DNA of 64,000 bases from JAFMDF01 sp965222705 (GTDB taxonomy: Bacteria; Bacteroidota; Bacteroidia; Chitinophagales; Saprospiraceae). The position numbers and the translations under genes were made by a program. Location: NCBI GenBank assembly GCA_965222705.1, contig CBDCUO010000042.1, positions 24,245 to 88,244 on the forward strand, in the 5' to 3' direction. The notes beneath the pieces were generated by a model. The model searched no databases and was not told the DNA's origin. It was given only the letters and a program-made list of their open reading frames with translations. This document shows positions 54,701 to 63,434 of the stretch, piece after piece (the stretch's first letter is position 1; every line of letters begins with the position of its first letter).

Positions 54701-54904
54701 AAACAGGCAGCCAAAAAAATAAAGATTAGCACGAGCGACCGCCAACTCCTCGCCGATTTGATCGTAACTACTTATCAGAAAATTCAGGCGCAGGACTTTT
54801 ACAAGGGCTGTGGAGAAGCGAATTGCAACTGGTGTAATTTTACAAAGCGCAATGGGTTGGTGAATAGTTTTGCAGATAGAGAAGTAGAGATGCTGGATGA
54901 TTAA
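51782..54904 (+). CDS. UvrD-family helicase with C-terminal PD-(D/E)XK nuclease
   Basis: The protein (about 1040 aa) is a superfamily 1 helicase-nuclease. Helicase motifs: Q motif QREAVEQ, Walker A LAGPGTGKTHVLSARI, motif II LADEFQDTSGAQN, motif III FIVGDDDQSIYEFQGARL, IV LIRNYRSSQPIL, V TAHSSKGLEFRCVFIIG and VI RRRLFYVAITRAKEHLYIS. The C-terminal part has SALNTYLRCPLSFYYEKVL, AYGTAIHYAL, LTGTIDKVELLKDQ and IVDYKTG, the RecB-like nuclease core. CGEANCNWCNF plus an earlier Cys (LRCP) may bind an Fe-S cluster. I use ATG at 51782 and not the TTG at 51752. Role: double-strand break processing or repair, inferred. Confidence 0.9.
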   Translation: MEEKGKKQYNEQFLKELKRLNEQQREAVEQIEGPVLVLAGPGTGKTHVLSARIGRILMETDAQPYNILCLTFTDAGAHAMRERLLQFIGPEAHRVHIFTFHSFCNKVIQENLELFGIQKLEPLSELERVEIIRQMIDDLPLDHPLKRGRRDIYFYEKHLHRLFQLMKKENWQASFIHQRIEAYLKELPYRTDYIYKRNAGPYKKGTLKEGKLQLEREKMERLWVAAELFETYTRLLRKYRRYDYEDMLLWVIKEFGRYTKLLRFYQEQYLYVLADEFQDTSGAQNTILQQLTAYWDTPNIFIVGDDDQSIYEFQGARLKNLLDFYHQYQAHLKLIFLIRNYRSSQPILDLAKVLIAHNEKRISRQLSVDKNIRAYHPQFVKTEILPKIITYPNQLQEETAILLEIKRLRKKGVPLEDMAVIYARHRQARNLIELLEKQDVPYQTKRSVNILDLPVVQNLRLLLKYIKLEYKRLYSGEYLLFQLLHFDFLEIEPEDIVFLSQYMAGHYDLKWRQCLSDEKLLETFGLKNKPAISRFAKLINEITHAYRNLPLNVLIERLVNRSGLLKYLLNQPNKSWHLQVLSTWMNFVRVEVDRKPRMKLDGLLEVLQKMDDNYLTIGVQKTEQIQTGVHFVTAHSSKGLEFRCVFIIGAVKDHWEPGKAAPYQFKLPDTITYSGEEDALEARRRLFYVAITRAKEHLYISYAKKNNAGKFLQRTQFIDEILSKYSIEIKEKTVGQTQLLNTYETLLSENEQPEIIPLEKETIATLLQDFKMSISALNTYLRCPLSFYYEKVLKVPTLTSEAAAYGTAIHYALMVLFQKMQRSKSKKFPPLKYFLGYFSREMKRHSGYFTPKELDRRLELGKANLSNIYNNYLPGWTKNTLAEYPIKSAVFGEIPLTGTIDKVELLKDQANIVDYKTGSHHPAKVARPSSSNPYGGIYWRQLVFYKILFESYRATNPKVQGGEIFYVDPDPSGKQAAKKIKISTSDRQLLADLIVTTYQKIQAQDFYKGCGEANCNWCNFTKRNGLVNSFADREVEMLDD

Positions 54905-54923
54905 TCTTCATAAGTGATTGTTA

Positions 54924-57900
54924 ATGAATCGATTCGAACAATTTTTTTGGGCGTTTTTTCTACTTGGAACAATCAATGTCTTTGCCCAAACGGATGCTTG
55001 TTTGGCTTTGGAGGCAGACAGTATAAAAATAACGACCTTGGAAGCGACAACGGCAACAATCAATTGGTTTTTGAAAAATGCAGACCAAGTACAAATGGAG
55101 TATGGCGAAGAAGGATTTGAGCTAGGGAATGGTCATTTTTTTAGAACGACAGAAGATTCTCTTCTCCTGGAAAATTTAATGGAGAATACGCGATATGAAT
55201 TTTATTTGAGCAGGGTGTGCGGGCAGGATTCCTTAAGCTCGGCAATTGGGCCCTTTACTTTTAAAACCACCTTTTTAGTGCCGCCAGATACCTGTGTTTA
55301 TAACATTCAGTTTGTAGATTTTTTTGGGGATGGCTGGAATGGGGCTTCTCTGACCATTTCGGTTAATGGAGAAAGCGAAACCTATTCTTTGATAGATTCG
55401 ACCCTGGGTTTTTTAGAAGTAAAAGCCTTAAAAAATTGGCCCTTGCAGATCATTTTTAATGAAGGGCCTTTTGATGAAGAAATTAGCTACATTGTTTATG
55501 ATCCGGACGGAGTGTTTCTTTTTAGCGATGGCCCTTCTCCCAATCCGGGACTGGCGGTGGACCTTATTGCTTGCCCAAGTTGTCCTCTACCAGCCCAAAT
55601 TAATATTGATGAATCCGCTAATGCTGCACTGGTTGCTTGGGAATCGGTTGATGCTATTGATCATTATTTGATAGAATATGGATTGGATGGTTTTAGTAGA
55701 GGCAGCGGTCTTTTTATTCGCACTAGAGATACATTTGTTCAAATTCCCGATTTGCAGGAATTTACAAAATATGATTTTTATTTGTCGGCTATTTGTACAG
55801 AAAATGATAGCAGCCGAACCGTTCGGGTGGATAGTTTTGCTACTAGATATGCCAAAGATGTAGGCATTGACCGGATTACGATGCCAGCGACCGCCTGTGG
55901 TTTGACCAATGCGGAAATGATAGAAATTCAATTAAAAAATTTTGGAGCCAATCCGCAATCCTTGATTCCTTTTCGCTTTAGCGTAAATGGTATGGACGGA
56001 GAAGTGGCTATGCCCGCCGATGGTTTTTATACCGATATTTTGAGCAAGGAAGCTTTCGTGACAATTGCGTTTGAAACCATTTATGATTTTTCTCAGATAG
56101 GAACCTATGACCTTGCGGTGTGGACAGAACTGGAAGGCGATAGTAATCCCTCTAACGACACAGCTTACCTAACCGTTGTGAATATTCCAACGATTCAAAA
56201 CTATCCCTATCAACAAAATTTTGACAGCAGTGAAAACGACTGGACAGTTGAAAATAACAGTCAAAATCCAAGCTGGGCATTGGGAACGCCCAATGGCTTT
56301 CGGGTGACGGGGGCATATAGCGGGTCGTATGCCTGGGCTACGAATTTAATAGGCCCCTACAACTCAGAAGAGTTATCTTATTTGATATCGCCCTGCATGG
56401 ATTTTTCCAGTAGGACCGATGACCCGAAAATAGCCTTCCGGTTGTTCATTGATACGGCATCGGATGCCGACCGGCTATGGCTGGAAGTAAGCACCAATGA
56501 CGGAGCTACCTGGAGTAGAGTCCTTGCCGACTCCATTGCCTATAACTGGTACAATAATGCTTCGGAAACCGCCTGGACTGAAACGGGCGGCTTTTCGGAT
56601 TGGGCCTATGTGGAAAATGTTTTAACGGGGACGGCGGGCAAAGATAAGGTTCGCCTGAGGTTTGTTTTTGAGTCCGGCTCATCAGAAAGCGAAGCAGACG
56701 GGGTGGCTATTGATGATTTACATATTTTTGCTCCTACTTCCAGCAATTTGGTAGCACTGTACGTAGCTAATAGCGGACTCGAAGGCTGTGGCATCCCTGA
56801 AGATCGGGTAAGCATTCAAGTTTATAATGCTGGAATAGACACATTGACCCGTTTTAATATAAATTATCAAATCAATGGAGGGACTATTTTTAGAGAAGCA
56901 ATAGACAGCATTCTTGTGCCTGGAACGAGTAAAACCTTTCAGTTTCAAACTCCTTTTAACTCAAGCGATTCGGGAAATTATACCATTACTGCTTGGACTA
57001 GCGATGCAGAAGATGCGGTGGCAATTAGCGATACAACCCATTTTACTTTTGTAGTGGATCCCCCGCTTGCTCTACCGCTGATTGAAGACTTTGAAGATGG
57101 AGAAGTAGAAGAGGGGTGGTTGGCACTTGCTGGAGTACCAGCCATTTATGCACCGGGGGACCATAATAATGACTCTTACATTTTGGCAGATAATATGTGG
57201 TTTGGCAATTCCGAATTGGAATTTATTACAGCGAACTATGGACCCATTCATGCAGAAGACAGTCTGAGCTTTGATTATCGTTTTACGTTTTGGGAGGAAG
57301 GCACGATCCCGTTAGAGTTAGACGGCGACCAATTAGAAATCGGCATTTCCACAGATTGTGGTCAGACTTTTACACCGATTTGGTTCATTTCGGAATTCAA
57401 CCATGCCCCGACCGCCGATTTTACTAATGTAAAAATTAGCCTTTCCGAATATGCTGGATCGAGCGTTCGGTTTCGGGTATTTTTGCAGCGAGGCGGCGGC
57501 GATTATTGGTTCGATATGGATAATATAGCCATTCTATCTTGTCCAGAGAATTTGGGTTTAAGTGCAGTAGTAACACACCTTTCCTCCCCAGAAGCACAGG
57601 ACGGAAGTATAAAAATCACCCCTATTCGAGGTGCTGGACATTATACTTATGAGTGGGTTGGAGATACCGCAACTACGGACTCTATCAGCAATTTGTCATC
57701 GGGAATTTACAAAGTCATTGTTACAGATACTATTGTCAGTTGCATAGACTCTTTGGAGGTAGAAGTTGGCTTTTTTACCGCGATTAAAAAGCCTGAAACC
57801 ATCAAAAGCATCCATATCTTTCCAAATCCGGCCACTTCACTTATCCATATAGAGCTGGCGCTCCAAAGTGCTATGTCTATTGATATTCAGGTGCTAAATG

Positions 57901-58055
57901 CTGTTGGACAGGTTCTTCTGAGGGATCATCCTTCTAAAACTCAAAAAACGACTCGAACTTTAAACATTGAAGATTTTGCACCGGGCATTTATTTTATTAA
58001 AATTCAGATAGGGGAGACCGTTTTTGTTAAAAAATGGGTGAAAGCGGATGGGTGA
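54924..58055 (+). CDS. Large T9SS-secreted adhesin-like protein
   Basis: The protein (about 1043 aa) starts MNRFEQFFWAFFLLGTINVF with cleavage after AQ; a TTG start two codons earlier is less likely. It has two fibronectin III-like units (VQMEYGEEGFELGNG ... and HYLIEYGLDGFSRGSG ...), then CARDB-like segments (IEIQLKNFGANPQSLIPF and VSIQVYNAGIDTLTRFNI). MAM- or jelly-roll-like regions follow (DDLHIFAPTS, WFDMDNIAIL). A SprB-like repeat is near 880-940 (GSIKITPIRGAGHYTYEW). The C-terminus is a type A T9SS domain (SIHIFPNPATSLIHIEL ... GIYFIKIQIG). It is probably exported to the cell surface for adhesion. It starts 19 bp after the helicase gene. Confidence 0.88.
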   Translation: MNRFEQFFWAFFLLGTINVFAQTDACLALEADSIKITTLEATTATINWFLKNADQVQMEYGEEGFELGNGHFFRTTEDSLLLENLMENTRYEFYLSRVCGQDSLSSAIGPFTFKTTFLVPPDTCVYNIQFVDFFGDGWNGASLTISVNGESETYSLIDSTLGFLEVKALKNWPLQIIFNEGPFDEEISYIVYDPDGVFLFSDGPSPNPGLAVDLIACPSCPLPAQINIDESANAALVAWESVDAIDHYLIEYGLDGFSRGSGLFIRTRDTFVQIPDLQEFTKYDFYLSAICTENDSSRTVRVDSFATRYAKDVGIDRITMPATACGLTNAEMIEIQLKNFGANPQSLIPFRFSVNGMDGEVAMPADGFYTDILSKEAFVTIAFETIYDFSQIGTYDLAVWTELEGDSNPSNDTAYLTVVNIPTIQNYPYQQNFDSSENDWTVENNSQNPSWALGTPNGFRVTGAYSGSYAWATNLIGPYNSEELSYLISPCMDFSSRTDDPKIAFRLFIDTASDADRLWLEVSTNDGATWSRVLADSIAYNWYNNASETAWTETGGFSDWAYVENVLTGTAGKDKVRLRFVFESGSSESEADGVAIDDLHIFAPTSSNLVALYVANSGLEGCGIPEDRVSIQVYNAGIDTLTRFNINYQINGGTIFREAIDSILVPGTSKTFQFQTPFNSSDSGNYTITAWTSDAEDAVAISDTTHFTFVVDPPLALPLIEDFEDGEVEEGWLALAGVPAIYAPGDHNNDSYILADNMWFGNSELEFITANYGPIHAEDSLSFDYRFTFWEEGTIPLELDGDQLEIGISTDCGQTFTPIWFISEFNHAPTADFTNVKISLSEYAGSSVRFRVFLQRGGGDYWFDMDNIAILSCPENLGLSAVVTHLSSPEAQDGSIKITPIRGAGHYTYEWVGDTATTDSISNLSSGIYKVIVTDTIVSCIDSLEVEVGFFTAIKKPETIKSIHIFPNPATSLIHIELALQSAMSIDIQVLNAVGQVLLRDHPSKTQKTTRTLNIEDFAPGIYFIKIQIGETVFVKKWVKADG

Positions 58056-58075
58056 GGCAGCTAATGGCATTATTT

Positions 58076-58201
58076 AGGCTATGCACTTAAGAGAAAGAGG
58101 GGGCTTACACGTTGTCTAAGAATTGCTGGATCTTCATTCCATTAAAACGACCGAGATTTATCTGCATATATATCCAATAAGTTTAGAAAAGAGCTAAAAA
58201 G
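58076..58201 (+). pseudogene. 3' fragment of a tyrosine recombinase gene
   Basis: The stretch is closely similar to the recombinase gene at about 61750-61870: it shares TTACACGT, AAGAATT, TTAAAACGACCGAGATTTAT and TTTAGAAAAGAGCTAAAAAG. It corresponds to the last catalytic part (LLGHTSLKTTEIYLH), with several substitutions and small indels. The upstream part of the gene is missing. It starts about 20 bp after the T9SS gene stop. It marks an older copy or a recombination scar of the same element. Confidence 0.8.
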
Positions 58202-58211
58202 CTCTTTTTTT
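58187..58211 (+). terminator. Rho-independent terminator
   Basis: AAAAGAGCT (58187-58195) and AGCTCTTTT (58200-58208) form a 9-bp stem with an AAAA loop, followed by more T. It lies 130 bp after the T9SS gene stop, and its left arm is formed by the recombinase fragment. Confidence 0.65.
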
Positions 58212-58374
58212 GGCGATGAAACAAAGAAGTCCACGTCTAGCTTGCAAATCACTTTTTTATCCAGTTTGGAGTATACATGTCTAAAAACACGCGTAATTAG
58301 GTGGCGGCTGCCCGTTAAAACCTGCGGAGCCTTTGGTTTTAACTAGAATTTTTTGTTTCTTTTTTTTTCAATTG

Positions 58375-60033
58375 TTGATTCTAATTAAGTCGTACTAACC
58401 TAGATTCTAAAAAAGTCGTGCTAATCAAATGATCTTCCCAGGTAAGAGGAAGTTTCAATTGAAAAGTTAGGTTAAATTAACTTCAAAAGAGAGTCTTTTC
58501 CCATCAAAATTTCTTTAGAAATACTGTTTATGACTAGGTTGAAGAACAAAGAATACAAATGATTGAGCTTTCGCGGAAGACAAGTAATTAACGGCTCCTC
58601 AAGTTGCAGAAAAGCTGAACTGTTGGAGGTCTGGACTGGTTAGGAAGTGGAAACAACGCTTTAAGGTAAAAGCGATTGACCTACATAAGTGAAATGGGGC
58701 GACCAGTTTTACTGGATGCTTATCGATACCATTTCTCAACCATAGGTAAAAGATTGACAAATTCGTTTCAACTTAAGGATTTGTTCATCCTGGTTGAGGG
58801 ACCTGGTACTATTTACCAGAAGAATCTAAAGCATTTGATAAAAGGTTTGAAAATCACAAAATTCCAAAACCCAGGGTTGAACAAGGAAGCACTTCATTTC
58901 TAAAAAGTTAAAGCCTTTCATTACAATAAGAATGTAGAGATAAACATGTGCCCATCCCTAATACGGAGTTCCTTACAAAGCTTGATTCAACATGCTCATC
59001 ATGAGTTTGTTCAACCACTCCCTGGACGGTTGCAAGCAGCATTACTCCTACTAGAAGGGATAGTGAAGAATACCTAATCTAATCAGCCATATAATGAAGA
59101 TCGTAGTTCTCTAAGGAGACTTTACTGTGGGTCTATTCATAGAATACGCTAGCATGGACTTCGTAGTGGATCACCTTCTGGGCAGACCGCATTCATCAAA
59201 AAGCATGCTCTTAGAGCATGCTTTTTGATGAATTCGGTCTGCCCAGAACGTGATACAATGCGAAGTCCATGCTAGTGTATTCTATGAATAGACCCAAAGG
59301 AAAGTCTCCTTATCCAACTACGATCTTCATTATATGGCTGATTAGTTTAGGTATTCTTCCTACTTACTTTTAGTAGAAGTAATACGCTCAACTTGACCAG
59401 GGAGTGGTTGAACGAACTCATCATGACCATATTTAATCAAGCAGTGAAAGGAACTACGTATTAGGGATGGTCACATGTATATCTCTGCATTCTTATTGTA
59501 ATGAAAGGCGTCAACTTTCTAGAAATGAAGTGCTTCCTTGTTCAACCCTAGGTTTTGGAATATTGCCCCGCTAAAAGCTTTTATCAAATGCTTTAGATTC
59601 TTCTGGTAAATCCTACTACCCTCAACTAGGAAGCACAAATGATTGATTTGAAACGGATCTATCAATCTTTTAGCTAAGGTTGAGAAATGGTATCGAAAAG
59701 CAGGTCCAGTAACAAAGACGCATTCACTTCAGGAGGTCAATGGTACTACGCTTAAGGATGCACCAAAGCAGTCCGTCCTCCAAATTAGTTTTAACCGTCC
59801 ACAGAGAACTAAATTCAGCTTGTCTTCCGCGACTGTCAAAGAACAGATAAGCCTTAGATGGAACAACTCTATAAAAGGAATTTCTAAAGAAATTCTTCCG
59901 ATAGGGAAAAGACAGTTTTTGAAGCTGACTCTAACCCAGCTTTTCAATTGAAACTTAACTCTTACCTTGGAAGATCATTTGAGTTAGTACGACTTTTTTA
60001 GATTCTAGGTTAGTACGACTTAATTAGAATCAA
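58375..60033. repeat. 1.66-kb imperfect palindrome of decayed transposase-like DNA
   Basis: Left arm 58375-59210 and right arm 59214-60033 are inverted, diverged copies. The outer ends read TTGATTCTAATTAAGTCG and its complement. Each end holds two tandem motifs (GATTCTAA, AAGTCG, ACTAA). The centre is near perfect: CATCAAAAAGCATGCTC (59194-59210) and GAGCATGCTTTTTGATG (59214-59230) with a 3-bp loop. Translation of the left arm shows QVAEKLN ... VRKWKQRF, like the helix-turn-helix of a transposase, with stops and frame changes. Reading frames here (such as 58676-58903 and 59729-59947) are not functional genes. It looks like two decayed copies in inverted orientation. Confidence 0.75.
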
Positions 60034-60190
60034 CACAATGAAAAAAAGAAAATATCATCAAGATATACGTGTTTCGAGCGGTAATTCCATGTAGAAAACG
60101 GTTATTCAATTTTATACCTATTTTTTCGGTATTCAGTAAAATAGTACTTTGTTGGACTATTACAGAAATTTCAGATTAAACTGACCAATT
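60034..60190. other. Leader region of the recombinase gene
   Basis: This short AT-rich stretch between the large palindrome and the recombinase start should contain the promoter. No clear repeat or gene is visible. Confidence 0.3.
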
Positions 60191-61908
60191 ATGAAAGCAA
60201 GCCTCACAAAAATTACCCATCGGGGAACTATCCGTATTCGAGTAGATATTCCATATCAAAAAGAAGCTATTATTAAAATAAAAACCATTAAAGGCCGGAA
60301 ATGGAGCCAGACCCAACAATGCTGGCATGTACCCTATACCAAAGCCGCCTTTTTAGCCCTCAAAGAGCATTTTGAAATTGAATTGGAAAGAGACCCAGAA
60401 GTTGGCCAAGGGCCGATTGACAAAACTGAGAGAGAAAAAGTTAACTACACAGAGATCGTCAATAACCAAAAGCAGGCGGATGACTTTGTAGAAGTAGTGC
60501 CAGAGCATGATTTTAGGGTAAAAGTTCTTATCCCCTGGCAACGAAAAGACTGGATTGAGCAAATTAAAAGCCTGCCTGACCGAGCCTGGAATACCACGCA
60601 AAAATATTGGAGCGTACCAAAAACGGCAGAAACACTAGCCCGGTTAGAGCAGCTTTTTGGAAAACAATTAAAAGTGGCGAATTCAATCCAGTGGAAAGCT
60701 GCTAATGATAACTCCGGCAAGACCCGCCCAAAGACCTTTCAAACCATACAGAAAAGCGGTCGAAAACTGAAAACAGTGATTGGTCACAAAGTTATTATAG
60801 AAAAAGAAAATGAGTACTGGTTGCGGGTATTTGTCCCCTATGATAAAAAGGGGTGGATCGAAGTGCTTAAAAATACATACCTGGACGAAAATGGGAATCA
60901 GCGAAAAAATATTGGCGAGTACCTTATGTAAAAGACACCTTTAGATACTTATGGAATTTAGTTGGCAAACAAAATATAGACCTTTGTTTTGAGATTAATC
61001 CAGCGATTCCCGAAGCATTTGTTGTCGAAAAAAGACCAGCGAGAAAAAGAACGAAATTTCAGCTAAATAAAGTCCAACAAAAAGCTTTAACTGCCTTTGA
61101 AGAAAAGCTAATGTTGGAAAATAAGGCATGGCGAACGAGAAAGACGTATAAGGGGTTATTTGCTCATTTTTTGGCTCATTTTCCAACTGCCAAACCTTCT
61201 TCGATTAGCAAAAAGCAAATCGAGCAATACATTGTTTTTAAAAAGCAAGATCATATTTCCGATAGTCAATTAAACCAACTGATCAACTGCCTTAATTGTT
61301 TCTTTATCAGAATACTCCACCAAAAAGAAAAAGTGATTAAGCTAGAACGACCCAAGAAAAAGAAAAAAATGCCCAATGTTTTTTCACTGGAAGAAATCGA
61401 ACTACTACTCAAAGCGACTTCTAACTTAAAGCATAAATGCATGCTCATTTTGGTCTATTCCAGTGGTTTGCGAAGAAACGAAGTACTCAGTTTAAGGGTG
61501 GAGGATTTGCATTTTGATAGAAAAACCGTTTTTATCAAAGATTCAAAGGGAGGAAAAGATAGATATACTTTTTTCTCAGATATAGCAAGAAAATACCTGA
61601 CGGAATATTTGAAACAATATCAACCCAAATATTATTTGTTTGAAGGGCAGAAAGGAGGAAGATATAGTGAATCTAGTCTTCAAAAAGTATTTGATATGGC
61701 TCGCAAAAAATCAAGAGTACCTTCCAATGTAACAATACATGGGTTAAGACATAGCTTTGCCACGCATTTAGTGGAGCGGGGAGTTCCTTTACACGTAGTC
61801 CAAGAATTATTGGGTCATACTTCCCTTAAAACGACCGAGATTTATCTGCATATATCGAATAAGTTTAGAAAAGAGCTAAAAAGTCCATTGGATGATTTAA
61901 ATCTCTAA
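60191..61908 (+). pseudogene. Tyrosine recombinase with three HARP-like repeats, frameshifted
   Basis: The first frame (60191-60931) has repeats at about 14-61, 107-157 and 219-270 that share RV, IPY or VPY, WIE.IK, GRKW or DRAW, K.W and VP. This pattern resembles the HARP domain of annealing helicases. The frame breaks at 60871-60880 (AAATACATAC). Removing two bases, or adding one, continues the third repeat (PGRKWESAKKYWRVPYVKD) straight into the recombinase (61111-61908). The recombinase has the catalytic Arg (SSGLRRNEV), Lys (KGGKDRY), HGLRH, LLGHTS and Tyr (EIYLH), and ends KSPLDDLNL like integron integrases and Xer-type enzymes. The corrected product is about 571 aa. Whether it is active depends on the frameshift. 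Confidence 0.75.
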
Positions 61909-62096
61909 TTTGATGAAAAAAGAAAAAAACCCTACCTTTAGGATGAAAAATATATGAATATTAGACTTTAGTAATGCGAAAAAGATGCTAAATGGATAAA
62001 AATTTAAACGTTTTAAGCTGTTTTGGCACTAAGGCTTTGATTTTAAATGATTTATAATTTAGTCTATATCTTATTTAATACTTTTGACAATACGGA
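61909..62096. other. AT-rich gap between recombinase and repeat arrays
   Basis: This stretch of about 190 bp follows the recombinase stop. No gene is visible. It could hold an attachment site if the downstream arrays are cassettes, but I see no matching core sequence. Confidence 0.3.
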
Positions 62097-62120
62097 TATA
62101 TTGCTACTAGTAGCGATATA
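62097..62120. repeat. 24-bp palindrome before the first module array
   Basis: TATATTGCTAC followed directly by its inverted copy (GTAGC, ATATA) forms a 24-bp palindrome with one G-T pair. Its perfect core is GCTACTAGTAGC (62103-62114). It lies 5 bp before the first GC-rich module. Confidence 0.65.
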
Positions 62121-62125
62121 CACAA

Positions 62126-62331
62126 GTTGCTGCGCCAACCTCCCTTCGGTCGGCAGTCGCAGCAACGGTCAAGCGCCTGCGCCGCCGAAGTTGCCCACCC
62201 GTCCTTCCTTCGGTCGGACGCGCGCACAACTTCACGCCGACGGCCATACGCAGGACTGCGGGTGAAAAAATTTTTTCGGCTTCGCCGAAATTTTTCCTCC
62301 CTCCGCCTGCGCCCGGCGCAGGCGCTTGACC
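62126..62331. repeat. GC-rich structured module M1 (array A)
   Basis: A first stem pairs GTTGCTGCG (62126-62134) with CGCAGCAAC (62158-62166). A second, long-range stem pairs GGTCAAGCGCCTGCGC (62167-62182) with GCGCAGGCGCTTGACC (62316-62331). Inside are a CGTCC/GGACG hairpin around TTCCTTCGGT and a TTTCGGC/GCCGAAA hairpin. The right arm can also fold on itself with CGCCTGCGC, so two structures compete. Confidence 0.8.
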
Positions 62332-62525
62332 GTTGCTGCGCCAACCTCCCTTCGTTGTCGGCAGTCGCAGCAACGGTCAAGCGCCTGCGCCGCCGAAGTT
62401 CACCCGTCCTTCCTTCGGTCGGACGCGCGCACAACTTCCATACGCAGGACTGCGGGTGCAAAAATTTTTTCGGCTTCGCCGAAATTTTTCCTCCCTCCGC
62501 CTGCGCCCGGCGCAGGCGCTTGACC
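62332..62525. repeat. GC-rich structured module M2 (array A)
   Basis: It is a slightly shorter near-copy of M1 with the same two stems and inner hairpins. It lacks about 12 bp around the ACGCCGACGG stretch of M1. The array continues without a gap into M3. Confidence 0.8.
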
Positions 62526-62729
62526 GATGCGGTTGTCATCCTCCCTTCGGTCGTCCGACAACCGCATCGGTCAAGGGTCTGCGCTCCATTGCTGGTCACT
62601 CGTCCTCCCTTCGGTCAGACGAGCACCCATCAATGCGTCAACGCAATGTTGGGACTGTGGTCGGAAAAATTTTTTCGGCTTCGCCGAAATTTCCCCTCCC
62701 TCCGCCCAACACAGCGCAGACCCTTGACC
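62526..62729. repeat. GC-rich structured module M3 (array A)
   Basis: It has the same architecture as M1 with different stem sequences. GATGCGGTTGTC (62526-62537) pairs with GACAACCGCATC (62557-62568). GGTCAAGGGTCTGCGC (62569-62584) pairs with GCGCAGACCCTTGACC (62714-62729). The inner hairpin is CTCGTC/GACGAG. Both arms of each stem differ from M1 in matching positions, so pairing is preserved. Confidence 0.8.
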
Positions 62730-62803
62730 GTTCGCTGCAACTAATGAAAAAAAACAAACGAAGATTTGCGGCACTTCGATTTTAAAACTTAAAAAATAAA
62801 AAC

Positions 62804-63349
62804 ATGATTAGTTCAAAACTTAAAATTCAAACATTAACTCTTAAAGTCATAGGGATTTTAGTTTTTCTGACTTTCATCACATCAACAGTAAACGCTCAAT
62901 TTAGAAATACTAAGTGGGGTATGACCAAACAACAAGTAATAAATGCTGAAAAACTCAAATGTCCAAGTGTTTATGATGACTTAATATGTGGAAATGAAAC
63001 AATTGGAGAGGGGCTGTATAAGATAAATTACTTTTTCGCAAATAATAAATTGTACAAAGCAGAATACTCATCGCATGGAATTACTCACATAGCTATTACT
63101 CGAACTATGTTCTATGAAAGGTTTGAAAATGTCAGAAAGTTACTTGAAGAAAAATATGGAAAAACCATTGATACTGATTTCAAGAAGAATGGAGATAATG
63201 TAGATGTAACATTTGAATTTGAAGTAGGAAATACAAAAATCGAAGGTAGTTGTAGCTTGCATACTAATCGTTCACCCGATAATATCAATGAATTTACCTA
63301 TACTGACAAGAATTTTAATCCAAAGACTTATGAGAAAAGTAAACTCTAA
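62804..63349 (+). CDS. Exported hypothetical protein between the two module arrays
   Basis: The 181-aa protein has a signal peptide (VIGILVFLTFITSTVNAQ) and a small mature domain that begins FRNTKWGMTKQQVINAEKLK, a start seen in many small exported proteins of unknown role. Two cysteines (LKCP and LICG) lie close together and could form a disulfide; a third is near 156. It is AT-rich, unlike the flanking arrays. It is the only gene between the two arrays, so it has the position of a cassette gene. Function is unknown. Confidence 0.7.
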   Translation: MISSKLKIQTLTLKVIGILVFLTFITSTVNAQFRNTKWGMTKQQVINAEKLKCPSVYDDLICGNETIGEGLYKINYFFANNKLYKAEYSSHGITHIAITRTMFYERFENVRKLLEEKYGKTIDTDFKKNGDNVDVTFEFEVGNTKIEGSCSLHTNRSPDNINEFTYTDKNFNPKTYEKSKL

Positions 63350-63362
63350 AAAAAAGAAAGCA

Positions 63363-63434
63363 GCAGCGAACATTGCATAAAACGTTCATAGCCAGCAAAA
63401 GCTGGCTACGCCGTTTATGCTAAACCGTTGCTGC
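63363..63434. other. attC-like bulged palindrome after the cassette gene
   Basis: Three stacked stems fold this site. Outer: GCAGCGAAC (63363-63371) with GTTGCTGC (63427-63434). Middle: GCATAAAACG (63375-63384) with CGTTTATGC (63412-63420). Inner: AGCCAGC (63390-63396) with GCTGGCT (63401-63407) and an AAAA loop. The left strand has one extra base in each of the outer and middle stems, separated by unpaired spacers, as in integron attC sites. The canonical attC boxes RYYYAAC/GTTRRRY are not matched. It starts 13 bp after the gene stop, and its right arm is the beginning of the next module. Confidence 0.55.

Noticed and set aside
58676..58903. 75-aa frame in the left arm of the large palindrome
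   Set aside because: It lies in decayed transposase-like sequence. The matching arm does not keep the frame, so it is not under coding selection.
59729..59947. 72-aa frame in the right arm of the large palindrome
   Set aside because: Same reason: it is a chance open stretch in decayed, inverted IS-like DNA.
62047..62785. Several overlapping reading frames on both strands across array A
   Set aside because: They follow the GC-rich stem-loop repeats, differ between strands and frames only by repeat periodicity, and lack any domain. The covarying stems explain the sequence better.
63363..63434. Canonical integron attC site
   Set aside because: The stacked stems and extra bases fit, but the RYYYAAC and GTTRRRY boxes do not. 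I therefore call it only attC-like.
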